Assembly (NCBI GenBank): GCA_020847175.1
Contig: JADLCM010000016.1
Location: 61,169-125,168 of the forward strand
DNA length: 64,000 nucleotides
Reading direction: 5' to 3'
Source of the DNA: Phycisphaerales bacterium
GTDB taxonomy: Bacteria; Planctomycetota; Phycisphaerae; Phycisphaerales; UBA1924
Shown one piece after another: positions 34,680 through 41,887 of the stretch. Made by a program: the position numbers and the translations under genes. The stretch's first letter is position 1. Every line of letters begins with the position of its first letter. Below the pieces are notes generated by a model that did no database searches, was not told the DNA's origin, and worked only from the letters and a program-made list of their open reading frames with translations.

Positions 34680-35426
34680 ATGTCAAGGCGAACGTTGGCG
34701 GCGGTGTCAATTGCTGCGACTGCGGGTATCGCCCAGGCGCACATCGAACGGTTCTGGGCGCCGATGAACGGTGCGAGCGAGTCCCCGCCGAACGCGTCTC
34801 CCGGAGTCGGTTGGGCCTACATCGTGGTGGACCTCGACCTCGCGACGATGAGGGTGCGGGCCACGTTTGACGGCCTGAACGGCACCACAGCCGCCGCGCA
34901 CGTGCACGGCCTGACCGCCGCACCCTTCACGGGGCTCGCGGGGGTCATGTCCACGGCCCCTTCGTTTCCGGGCTTCCCTGGAGGCGTCACCGGGGGGGAC
35001 TACGACCGCCTCTTCGACATGACCTCGGCCGGCACCTACAACCCGGCATTTGTCACCGCGCAGGGTGGCATCGCCAATGCGATGAATGCGTACATCGACG
35101 GCCTGCGGACCGGTAGAACCTACTTCAACATCCACACGTCCGCATTCGGCGGAGGCGAAATCCGCGGCTTTCTCCGCCCGGCGTGCGCCGCAGACCTGAC
35201 GGGCAGCAGCGACCCGAACCACGTGCAGTACGGCTTCCCGGATGGCGCGGCCGATGCTTCAGACTTCTTCTACTACCTCGATCAGTTCGCCGGCAGCAAC
35301 ACCGCCGAGGCGGACCTCAGCGGCAGTTCCGATCCGAACGACCCTGCGTACGGCGTGCCCGACGGGGTCATCGACGCGGCAGACTTTTTCTGCTTCCTCG
35401 ACCTCTTCGCGGCCGGTTGCCCATAG
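34680..35426 (+). CDS. Secreted CHRD-domain protein with two GC-type dockerin repeats
   Basis: A 248-residue secreted protein with signal peptide MSRRTLAAVSIAATAGIAQA, a CHRD domain (about 22-165: SPGVGWAYIVVDLDL, AHVHGLTAAPFTG and YFNIHTSAFGGGEIRGFL), and two copies of the DPNxxxYGxPDGxxDxxDFFYYLD tail ending FAAGCP. The CHRD fold is found in chordin and in many bacterial surface proteins; its function in bacteria is not established. The ATG at 34680 is the first that gives a signal peptide. The tail is clearly homologous to that of the metalloprotease. Confidence 0.88.
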   Translation: MSRRTLAAVSIAATAGIAQAHIERFWAPMNGASESPPNASPGVGWAYIVVDLDLATMRVRATFDGLNGTTAAAHVHGLTAAPFTGLAGVMSTAPSFPGFPGGVTGGDYDRLFDMTSAGTYNPAFVTAQGGIANAMNAYIDGLRTGRTYFNIHTSAFGGGEIRGFLRPACAADLTGSSDPNHVQYGFPDGAADASDFFYYLDQFAGSNTAEADLSGSSDPNDPAYGVPDGVIDAADFFCFLDLFAAGCP

Positions 35427-35551
35427 GTGTGAACCTGAGCGCCCGCGCCTGGCAGGCAGCGCGCCGGATGATCCATGCGCTCCGCGGCGGTGCCGGTCCG
35501 GCATCGTCGCGGCTTCTTTGAGGGGCGCAGCACGCGCCGGATGCCCGTTCA

Positions 35552-36517
35552 TCACCCGGAAACCAGTTCCATCGTGGCCTTCTGCTCGATCACCTGTTTC
35601 GATCGGGCCGGAGTGCCATCCGGAGACATGAGGGTTGCGTCGATCTCAAAGCGGGTTTCCATCGTCGAGGCGCGCAGGAGGCCGAGGTCAGGGTCGAACT
35701 CGCTCGTGCCCTTCACCGAGGCTTCTTTGAACGTGATCTTGAAGAGCTGGCCGAGGGATGCCGCGAGTTCCGGATTGGCTTCAAAGACGAACGAGCCGCG
35801 GGTCTGGATGCGCGTGGCCCCGGTGCGCGTGTGGGTGGCGTTCTGACGGACCGTGCCGAAGGGCCCGATCGGCTGCTCAACGTCAATCATCCACGACTCG
35901 CCGCGCTTCGGTGCGCGCCCGGGCAGGATCGCGAAGGATTGCTCGATCTGGCGCCGATAGTCCTCGTCGGAGCCCGCGGCGAGCGAGCCGAGCGCCGCGC
36001 CGAGGCCGCCGTCGCCGAGCAGCGTCTGGGAGAGAACTTGTCCCATGATGTCCGCGTATCCCTCAACCTTCGTGACCCTCCCTTCGGGCGTGACGATGAA
36101 GGTGAACGACTTTCCGACGAGGACGGAGAAGGGGCGGATGAGCGGGTCATCTTCGTCCTTGCGTGTGCCGTCCCGGCCGGGCTTGCGCGCGGAGTCGTAG
36201 TCCCGCTTTCCCTGTTCGCTGTGGTCAACCTTGACGCGGACTTCGTCGAACGTGCGCCGGATGGTCGCGTCGCCCCGGGGCGAGACTTCTTCGACGGCGT
36301 CGGTGTACACGAACTCGCGGTCCCATCGGGCCTCGAAGGGATTCGCCCCTTCGTTCGTCTGGGTCATGCGCTCGCGGACCTTGTAGGTCATCTCGCGCTT
36401 CTGATCGAAGCGCCAGGCCAGGACGATGTCCTTGCCGCGCTGACCCATTGCGGGCGACGCGCCCCCCCACGCCAGGATGGCGGCAAGCAGTAGACCTCGG
36501 AGCAGCGCGGCGTGCAT
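35552..36517 (-). CDS. Exported protein of unknown function
   Basis: A 321-residue exported protein. It begins MHAALLRGLLLAAILAWGGASPAMG, a signal peptide; GGGGG lies six bases before this ATG. A second possible start eight codons upstream cannot be excluded. The mature protein is beta-rich with a repeated alternation of charged and hydrophobic residues (LAWRFDQKREMTYKVRERM; IVTPEGRVTKVEGYADIM; SEFDPDLGLLRASTMETRFEID). It resembles planctomycete secreted proteins that carry no experimental function (DUF6263-like in outline, from memory). No enzyme motif is seen. Confidence 0.6.
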   Translation of the reverse strand: MHAALLRGLLLAAILAWGGASPAMGQRGKDIVLAWRFDQKREMTYKVRERMTQTNEGANPFEARWDREFVYTDAVEEVSPRGDATIRRTFDEVRVKVDHSEQGKRDYDSARKPGRDGTRKDEDDPLIRPFSVLVGKSFTFIVTPEGRVTKVEGYADIMGQVLSQTLLGDGGLGAALGSLAAGSDEDYRRQIEQSFAILPGRAPKRGESWMIDVEQPIGPFGTVRQNATHTRTGATRIQTRGSFVFEANPELAASLGQLFKITFKEASVKGTSEFDPDLGLLRASTMETRFEIDATLMSPDGTPARSKQVIEQKATMELVSG

Positions 36518-36595
36518 GGCGAACCCCCGTGCGAAGTGCATGGTACGTTGGACGCGGGAGTTGGCGGGCGGTTCCGGGGATCATCGAAGGCGGTC

Positions 36596-36613
36596 CAGGC
36601 CGTTGAAACACCC
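36596..36613 (+). repeat. Solo IS terminal repeat
   Basis: CAGGCCGTTGAAACACCC in the gap before phoU matches the left end of the IS at 29489 in 16 of 17 positions (AGGCCGTTGAAAAACCC), and its leading C agrees with the right end. No transposase remnant or inverted partner is seen in the surrounding few hundred bases. It is probably the trace of an excised or decayed element of the same family. Confidence 0.6.
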
Positions 36614-36733
36614 AATCGCTGACGGGAGCCGTGGGCTGATGCCGTTCCGGCGGCTTGCCGAGGGTGATCGGCGGCGCGGGCAGGGGGTGACGCCCGGGGC
36701 CGGGTGTGGTATCGTGTGCGGAGGGAGCCATGC

Positions 36734-37447
36734 ATGCCAGCCGCGCAAGGAGCAATCGAACGCCGGGTCCATTTCTTGCGCGCCGACCTGGTCACCCAGG
36801 GGCGCCGGGTGCAGTCGCTCGTGGAGTCGTCGCTGGCGGTGCTGGCGTCGATGGATGAAGCCGGGGCGCAGCGTGTCGCCTCGATGGACGATTCCATCGA
36901 CGAGGTTGACGTGGCGATCGAGCGCACCGCCGTGGCCATTCTGACCGAGGCGGCGGGCGAGAGCGTCAAGGTCGAGGCGACACTCATCCGTGAAGTGCTC
37001 ACCATCGTGAAGGTGAACAACGAACTGGAACGCATCGCCGACCTCGGGTGCAGCATGGCGTCGCGGGGGGGGGCGCTCCGGAAGTTCAACGAAGCGATTC
37101 CGCCGGCGCTGATGGTCATGGGCAACAGCGTTGTCGGCATCCTGCGCGACGTCGATACGGCCCTGGAGCGGCGAGACGCGGCCCTGGCAAAGATCGCGCT
37201 GCGCAGCGAGGACACCGTGGAGATCTTTCGTGATGCCATGCTGAAGGAGTCGGCCCGTCAGATCGGGGCCGGGCGGATGAGCCCCGATTTCGGCTTCAGC
37301 ATCGCGTCGATCTCGTCCGAGCTTGTTGCGATCGCGGACCACTGCACGAACATCGCTGAGCAGGTGATTTACGCGGCTACGGGTGCGATCGTGCGCCACA
37401 TGCAGACGGGGTGGATCGAGGTTGACCAGAGTCGCCGCGCCCCGTGA
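36734..37447 (+). CDS. phoU: PhoU-family phosphate signalling protein
   Basis: A 237-residue PhoU protein, two three-helix bundles that link the Pst transporter to the PhoR/PhoB system. The two metal-contacting motifs are seen: KVNNELERIADLGCSMA near residue 95 and SSELVAIADHCTNIAEQVIY near residue 205, matching the ExxxD/NxxE patterns. GGAGGGAG precedes the ATG. Pst transporter genes are not adjacent, so it may regulate phosphate uptake from a distant locus. It lies 34 bp before folK on the same strand. Confidence 0.88.
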   Translation: MPAAQGAIERRVHFLRADLVTQGRRVQSLVESSLAVLASMDEAGAQRVASMDDSIDEVDVAIERTAVAILTEAAGESVKVEATLIREVLTIVKVNNELERIADLGCSMASRGGALRKFNEAIPPALMVMGNSVVGILRDVDTALERRDAALAKIALRSEDTVEIFRDAMLKESARQIGAGRMSPDFGFSIASISSELVAIADHCTNIAEQVIYAATGAIVRHMQTGWIEVDQSRRAP

Positions 37448-37481
37448 ACCGGCGGCGCCCCGCCGCGTATCGGGTGGGATC

Positions 37482-38012
37482 GTGCCGATCGATGATGACA
37501 TCGCCTACGTGGCGCTGGGGTCCAACCTGGGTGACCGGGCCGGGCACCTGCGCGGCGCGCTGGGAGCGCTCGATGCTTCGCGGGGCATCCGCGTGCGGCG
37601 GTGCAGCCCGGCGCTCGAGACCGACCCGGTCGGCCCCCCGGGCCAGGGCCGGTACCTCAACGCGGTGGCAGAGTTGCGGGTGTCGTCAGCGCCCGCGGCG
37701 TTGCTCCGGCGCCTGCTGGAGATCGAGATGGAGCACGGGCGTGACCGAGCCTCCGGCGTGCGGTGGGGGGCGCGCACTCTGGATCTCGACCTGCTGGTTC
37801 ACGGAGAGCGCGTGATCGACGAGCCGGGCCTGGTGCTGCCCCACCCGCGCCTTGCCGAGCGGCTGTTCGTTCTCGAACCGTGGGAGATGATCGCCCCCGA
37901 CCTGGTGGTGCCCGGGCTGGAGAAGACCGTTCAATCACTGGCCCGAGCCCTGCGGGAGGGCTCCGATGCGCGCCGCGGAGAGTCGCGCGCGAGCAGCAGG
38001 GGGGCTACATGA
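37482..38012 (+). CDS. folK: 6-hydroxymethyl-7,8-dihydropterin pyrophosphokinase
   Basis: A 176-residue HPPK that transfers pyrophosphate from ATP in folate synthesis. The family motifs are VALGSNLGDR, GPPGQGRYLNAVAEL, RWGARTLDLDLLVHG (the Mg-binding DxD) and LPHPRLAERLFVLEPWEMI. The GTG was chosen because it starts directly before DDDIAYVALGSNLGDR and has GGTGGGAT just upstream. The stop overlaps the start of the next gene (ATGA). No other folate genes are adjacent. Confidence 0.92.
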   Translation: MPIDDDIAYVALGSNLGDRAGHLRGALGALDASRGIRVRRCSPALETDPVGPPGQGRYLNAVAELRVSSAPAALLRRLLEIEMEHGRDRASGVRWGARTLDLDLLVHGERVIDEPGLVLPHPRLAERLFVLEPWEMIAPDLVVPGLEKTVQSLARALREGSDARRGESRASSRGAT

Positions 38013-39355
38013 TCGCGCGGGCGTTCATGGCGTGTGTGCTCGGCGCGTCGGCCTGCACCCAGGCGGCCGGTTCCGGCCTGCACGGCGCAATGTTCTGCCT
38101 GCCACCGCGGTCGCTCGCGGTGGTTTCGGAGTACTTCCGTGAACACCCGGGGGCGTTGATGCGTGCGGCGCGGTCGCTGGCGCGGTCGCGCCCGGTGCAG
38201 GAGTCATTGGTATTCACGCTGACCGGGGCGCGCGGGGAGGAGCGGCAGGCGGGATTGTTGCGACTCGACCCTCGGAGCCCCGACGGAGTCGTGTTGCGGC
38301 TCGATCTCGGGGATCTGTCGGTCTCCGTCCGGGAGATCGATGGACCGTCAGGTGAGCCCCGGACCGAACTTGTCGGCGTGAGGGGCTTTGACCCCGGGCG
38401 GTACGTGAAGCAGGAGGCTGCGGGGGAGGCGACGCTCGCGGTTTTTCAGAAGCTCGTGCCGCCCGTGCCGGTGCCGGTCCTGGCGCTCGCGCTCGGCGAT
38501 GACCGGGACTGGGACCAGTTGCTGCCTTTGGGCGAGCCCGTCGAGTGGATCGCGGCCGCGCCCGAGGGCGCGATGTGGCGCGTGCTCGGGGTGAGCACGG
38601 GCGGCGGCGCGGTGGCAACGCCGATCTCGGTTTGGCTGGACGGGGGCACACTCGCCGTCCGCCGGGTGGAATCGGCATGGGATTCTCCCCGTGGCGAGCT
38701 CCGCGTGCGCGTGGATGCGGTGCCGATCCCGGCGATGCCGACGAAGAACTGGGTCGTAGACATCTCAGGCCGGGTTGAGGTCGGTCGATGGACAGACCTG
38801 AAAGCCCCGCCCGCCAGGATCGTCGAAGACGGGGTGTTTCCCGGGTCGCTTCTCAACGAGCGCGATGGACGGACATGGTCGGCATTTGAGGTTCAACAAG
38901 GCGAACCACCGGAGCGGCGGTACACGTTGGTGGTCTTATACCTGCCGGGGGGCGGAGTGACGGGCGCGGCGGATCTGGTCCAGGCCGGGGTGCTCGCGAG
39001 GACCGCCCTGGAAGGGGATTTTGCCCGGCGCCTGAGCGCGGGCGATGTGCCTGCGCCAGTGCGGCTGCGGGTTCGCCCTGCGCCCTGTTTTTCCTCGGAG
39101 GTGTTCACGGCCGAGGCGCTGGCGGATGAGACGGCGCGCTGGCGAGGTGAAGCGGGGGCAGATCCGATTCTCTTCTCGCTCGCGCCCGACGCGACGCTCC
39201 ACGCGGCCGCGCCCGGGGCGAACGTGGTGGGCGTCCTCCTGGGTGCGGACATGCGGGTGCTGGGCGTGTATGCGCCAGCCGGAGATCACGACGGCGTGAT
39301 CGACGCGATCGCGTCACGCATCCGGCGCAATGCGTGGCCGGGGTGGTCCCCCTGA
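38009..39355 (+). CDS. Exported protein of unknown function
   Basis: A 448-residue protein starting MIARAFMACVLGASACTQAAG, probably a signal peptide; ASAC is not a good lipobox. The remainder has no motif I recognise. Two regions with regular beta alternation are visible (AGLLRLDPRSPDGVVLRLDL; TLVVLYLPGGGVTGAADLV), and the C-terminal 60 residues (NVVGVLLGADMRVLGVYAPAGDHDGVIDAI) read like an alpha/beta unit, perhaps thioredoxin-like. The ATG overlaps the folK stop by ATGA, so it is translationally linked to folK, though no functional link is known. Confidence 0.65.
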   Translation: MIARAFMACVLGASACTQAAGSGLHGAMFCLPPRSLAVVSEYFREHPGALMRAARSLARSRPVQESLVFTLTGARGEERQAGLLRLDPRSPDGVVLRLDLGDLSVSVREIDGPSGEPRTELVGVRGFDPGRYVKQEAAGEATLAVFQKLVPPVPVPVLALALGDDRDWDQLLPLGEPVEWIAAAPEGAMWRVLGVSTGGGAVATPISVWLDGGTLAVRRVESAWDSPRGELRVRVDAVPIPAMPTKNWVVDISGRVEVGRWTDLKAPPARIVEDGVFPGSLLNERDGRTWSAFEVQQGEPPERRYTLVVLYLPGGGVTGAADLVQAGVLARTALEGDFARRLSAGDVPAPVRLRVRPAPCFSSEVFTAEALADETARWRGEAGADPILFSLAPDATLHAAAPGANVVGVLLGADMRVLGVYAPAGDHDGVIDAIASRIRRNAWPGWSP

Positions 39356-39406
39356 CCCGCCGAGGGCGCGGGGGCCTACGCTTGGCTCCCCGACAGGAGC
39401 CACGCC

Positions 39407-40534
39407 GTGCACGAATCGCCGCTCCACGCGTTTCACCTCAAGCACAACGCCCAGATGGTGCCCTTCGCGGGCTGGACGATGCCGATCCGGTACGCGGGCA
39501 TCGTGGAGGAGCACAAGCAGGTGCGGTCCTCGGGCGGGATCTTCGACGTGTCGCACATGGGGCGGGTCAAGGTCTCCGGCCGGCACGCGCGCCGACTTCT
39601 TGAGCGCCTGTGCTCGCGCCGCGTGCATGACATGCAGCCCGGGCAGTGCCGCTATTCGCTCATGTGCAACGATCGGGGGGGCGTGCGTGACGACGTGATC
39701 GTGTATCGGCACGACGACGACGAGTTTACCGTCGTGGTGAACGGCGCCAACCGCGAGAAGATGCTCGGGCATTTCGAGCAGGTGCGCGCCGCCGGCGATC
39801 TCTCGGTCAAGATCGACGACACGACGATGAAGACGGCGATGGTCGCCATCCAGGGCCCGAAGGTCATGGGGTTCGTGGGCAAGTTCTCGACCGAGATTCC
39901 CACGCTGAAACGCTACCGATTCACCGTCAAGAACCTGGTGGTCGCCAAGCTCACGGTCAGCCGCACCGGGTACACGGGGGAGGACGGCATCGAAGTGATC
40001 CTTCCGGCGGGCATGGTGGACATGGCGCTCAAGCTGATTCTCAAGGACGTGGACATGGACGCCCCCGACGCCCTGGTGAAGCCCGCGGGCCTGGGCTCGC
40101 GCGACTCGCTGCGACTCGAAGCGGGCATGCCCCTCTACGGGCACGAACTGGGCGAGGAGATCAACGCGCTGTCGTGCGGCGTGGACTTCGCAATCTCGCT
40201 TGATAAGGACACGGGCGAGTTTGCCGAGACGTTCATCGGCATGGAGGCGCTCAAGAAGGTGCAGGAGAACGGCGGGCCGAGGGTCAGGCTCGTGGGGCTG
40301 GCCTTTGAGGGTCGGCGTACGCCGCGCCAGGACATGCCGGTGAAGTCGGGCGAGCGCGAGGTGGGCAAGGTCACGAGCGGGTGCCTGAGCCCCACGCTGG
40401 ACAGGCCGATCGCCATGGCGCTCGTGAACGCCGATGTGGCGGCGCCGGGCACCAGGCTGCAGGTCGATGCGGGGCGCGCGGTGCTCGAAGGTGAGGTTGT
40501 GTCGCTCCCGTTCTACAAGGCGCCCAAGGGCTGA
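39407..40534 (+). CDS. gcvT: Aminomethyltransferase, glycine cleavage T protein
   Basis: A 375-residue T protein, which transfers the methylene group from the H-protein to tetrahydrofolate and releases ammonia. Typical segments are SPLHAFHLKHNAQMVPFAGW, GGIFDVSHMGRVKVSG, LVKPAGLGSRDSLRLEAGMP (catalytic region), and VTSGCLSPTLDRPIAMALV near the C terminus. The GTG start has AGGAG seven bases upstream. gcvH and gcvP are not next to it. The stop lies 2 bp from the convergent transporter stop. Confidence 0.94.
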   Translation: MHESPLHAFHLKHNAQMVPFAGWTMPIRYAGIVEEHKQVRSSGGIFDVSHMGRVKVSGRHARRLLERLCSRRVHDMQPGQCRYSLMCNDRGGVRDDVIVYRHDDDEFTVVVNGANREKMLGHFEQVRAAGDLSVKIDDTTMKTAMVAIQGPKVMGFVGKFSTEIPTLKRYRFTVKNLVVAKLTVSRTGYTGEDGIEVILPAGMVDMALKLILKDVDMDAPDALVKPAGLGSRDSLRLEAGMPLYGHELGEEINALSCGVDFAISLDKDTGEFAETFIGMEALKKVQENGGPRVRLVGLAFEGRRTPRQDMPVKSGEREVGKVTSGCLSPTLDRPIAMALVNADVAAPGTRLQVDAGRAVLEGEVVSLPFYKAPKG

Positions 40535-40536
40535 GA

Positions 40537-41499
40537 TCAGCCGGTCTTGGACATCGCGACCACCGCGGCCCCCGCGACGGCGATGGCCGCGCCGAGCCAC
40601 GCACGCGGCGAGACTCTCTCCTTGAAGATCAGCACGACCGCGGGCAGGATAAAGACCGGCGCCAGCGAAAGCATCGTCTGCGCAATGCTCATCGGGGCGT
40701 GCGCGAGCGCAAAGAGCGAGCACCAGACGCCGAGGAATGGCCCCGTGGCAGCGCCGAGCGAGGCGAGGAGCACGCCGCGCCCGTGTTCACCGGGTTTCTG
40801 AAGGGATCGTCGAAGGCCGCGCCGGAGGTCTCGGGCGGAGCGCCAGGCGACAAACGGCAGGAGCGTGATGACGGCGAAGAAGATGCGGAGCAGGGTCGCG
40901 TGCTGGGGGGGCAGAGCGCTGATCCCGGCGGCCTCGTCAGCACGCATTGCCTCTTTGCTCAGCGCGAATCCGGCAACCTGCAGGAAGGCGGCGACGATGG
41001 CGAAGGCGAGCCCCCAGCGCCATGCGGCGCTTCCGGTGGGCGCGTGCGGCGATGAAGTCGCAGTGCGCTCCAGCACGCTCCAGGCGACTCCTCCGACCAC
41101 CATGCACACGCCCAGGGCAAGCCGCCAGGAGAGACCCTCGCTGAAGAAGATCATGGCCAGCAGGACGCCGAAGACTGGTTCGAGTGTGCCGACGAGCAGC
41201 GTCAGGCGCGGCCCGAGGCGCAGAAACGCCAGCAGGCGGCACTGGTCGCAGATGGACAGCCCCACGAACCCGGAGAACGCCAAGAGAGCCGTTTGCCGGG
41301 GCGCTGCCTGGGGGAGCAACCTCCCGCTCAAGATCCAGAAGGCGATCAGGTGCAGCGTGAGGGCGACCAGCAATCGAAGCAGGTTCGTGCGCGTGGCCCC
41401 GAGCCTGCGCGTCGCGGCTGCGAACAGCAGGGATGTCGCCACCCATAGGGCCGATGCGCCCAGTCCGGCAGCGATGCCCTGCTGTGTCTCTGTCAGCAC
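40537..41499 (-). CDS. EamA/DMT-family transporter
   Basis: A 320-residue membrane protein with ten hydrophobic segments in two homologous EamA halves (the first starting ALWVATSLLFAAATRRLGATR, the second after SAAWRWGLAFAIVAAFLQVAG). Such proteins export amino acids, sugars or metabolites. The segment PVFGVLLAMIFFSEGLSW and its counterpart APVFILPAVVLIFKERVSP mark the conserved end of each half. GTG start. Substrate unknown. It converges with gcvT; GGCTGA and TCAGCC at the two stops form a small hairpin. Confidence 0.88.
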   Translation of the reverse strand: MLTETQQGIAAGLGASALWVATSLLFAAATRRLGATRTNLLRLLVALTLHLIAFWILSGRLLPQAAPRQTALLAFSGFVGLSICDQCRLLAFLRLGPRLTLLVGTLEPVFGVLLAMIFFSEGLSWRLALGVCMVVGGVAWSVLERTATSSPHAPTGSAAWRWGLAFAIVAAFLQVAGFALSKEAMRADEAAGISALPPQHATLLRIFFAVITLLPFVAWRSARDLRRGLRRSLQKPGEHGRGVLLASLGAATGPFLGVWCSLFALAHAPMSIAQTMLSLAPVFILPAVVLIFKERVSPRAWLGAAIAVAGAAVVAMSKTG

Positions 41500-41550
41500 C
41501 CGAACCTTGCTCCGTTCCCCGGGGCGAGGAGCGTAGCGGGCGCCCGGAGG

Positions 41551-41841
41551 TCAGGCGGCTCGGGAGAGATCGACCTCTCGCTTGCCTTCCTCGCTCGGAC
41601 TGTTGGCCTTGATGTAGGCCTGGAGCGAGGGGATGTCGTTGGGCAGGTCGTGGGGGTTATCGCCGATTTCCGAGGCCCGCATCTGGGCGATGTACTTGAG
41701 CCGCAGCGTGTGGACACGAAGTTTCAGTTCGTGCACGGCGGTGCCGTTGCGAATCGCGGAAGCGATGGTGCCGAGGAAGGCCAGCACGCCGGCTCCTGCC
41801 GCGAGGGCGATCCACCACCACCAGAACCCGAAGTCTGCCAT
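41551..41841 (-). CDS. Small single-span membrane protein
   Basis: A 96-residue protein beginning MADFGFWWWWIALAAGAGVLAFLGTIASAI, which is one membrane helix, then a charged, probably coiled C-terminal part (VHELKLRVHTLRLKYIAQM) and EEGKREVDLSRAA. The four Trp in a row at the membrane edge are striking. No family recognised. A 47-bp gap separates its start from the divergent gene at 41888. Confidence 0.55.
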   Translation of the reverse strand: MADFGFWWWWIALAAGAGVLAFLGTIASAIRNGTAVHELKLRVHTLRLKYIAQMRASEIGDNPHDLPNDIPSLQAYIKANSPSEEGKREVDLSRAA

Positions 41842-41887
41842 GCGGATGGCATCGACGGGCACGCCCGAGCGCTTGAGGCCCGTTATC

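Noticed and set aside
40529..40542. Terminator between gcvT and the DMT transporter
   Set aside because: The GGCTGA/TCAGCC palindrome is short, overlaps both stop codons and has no T run on either side.
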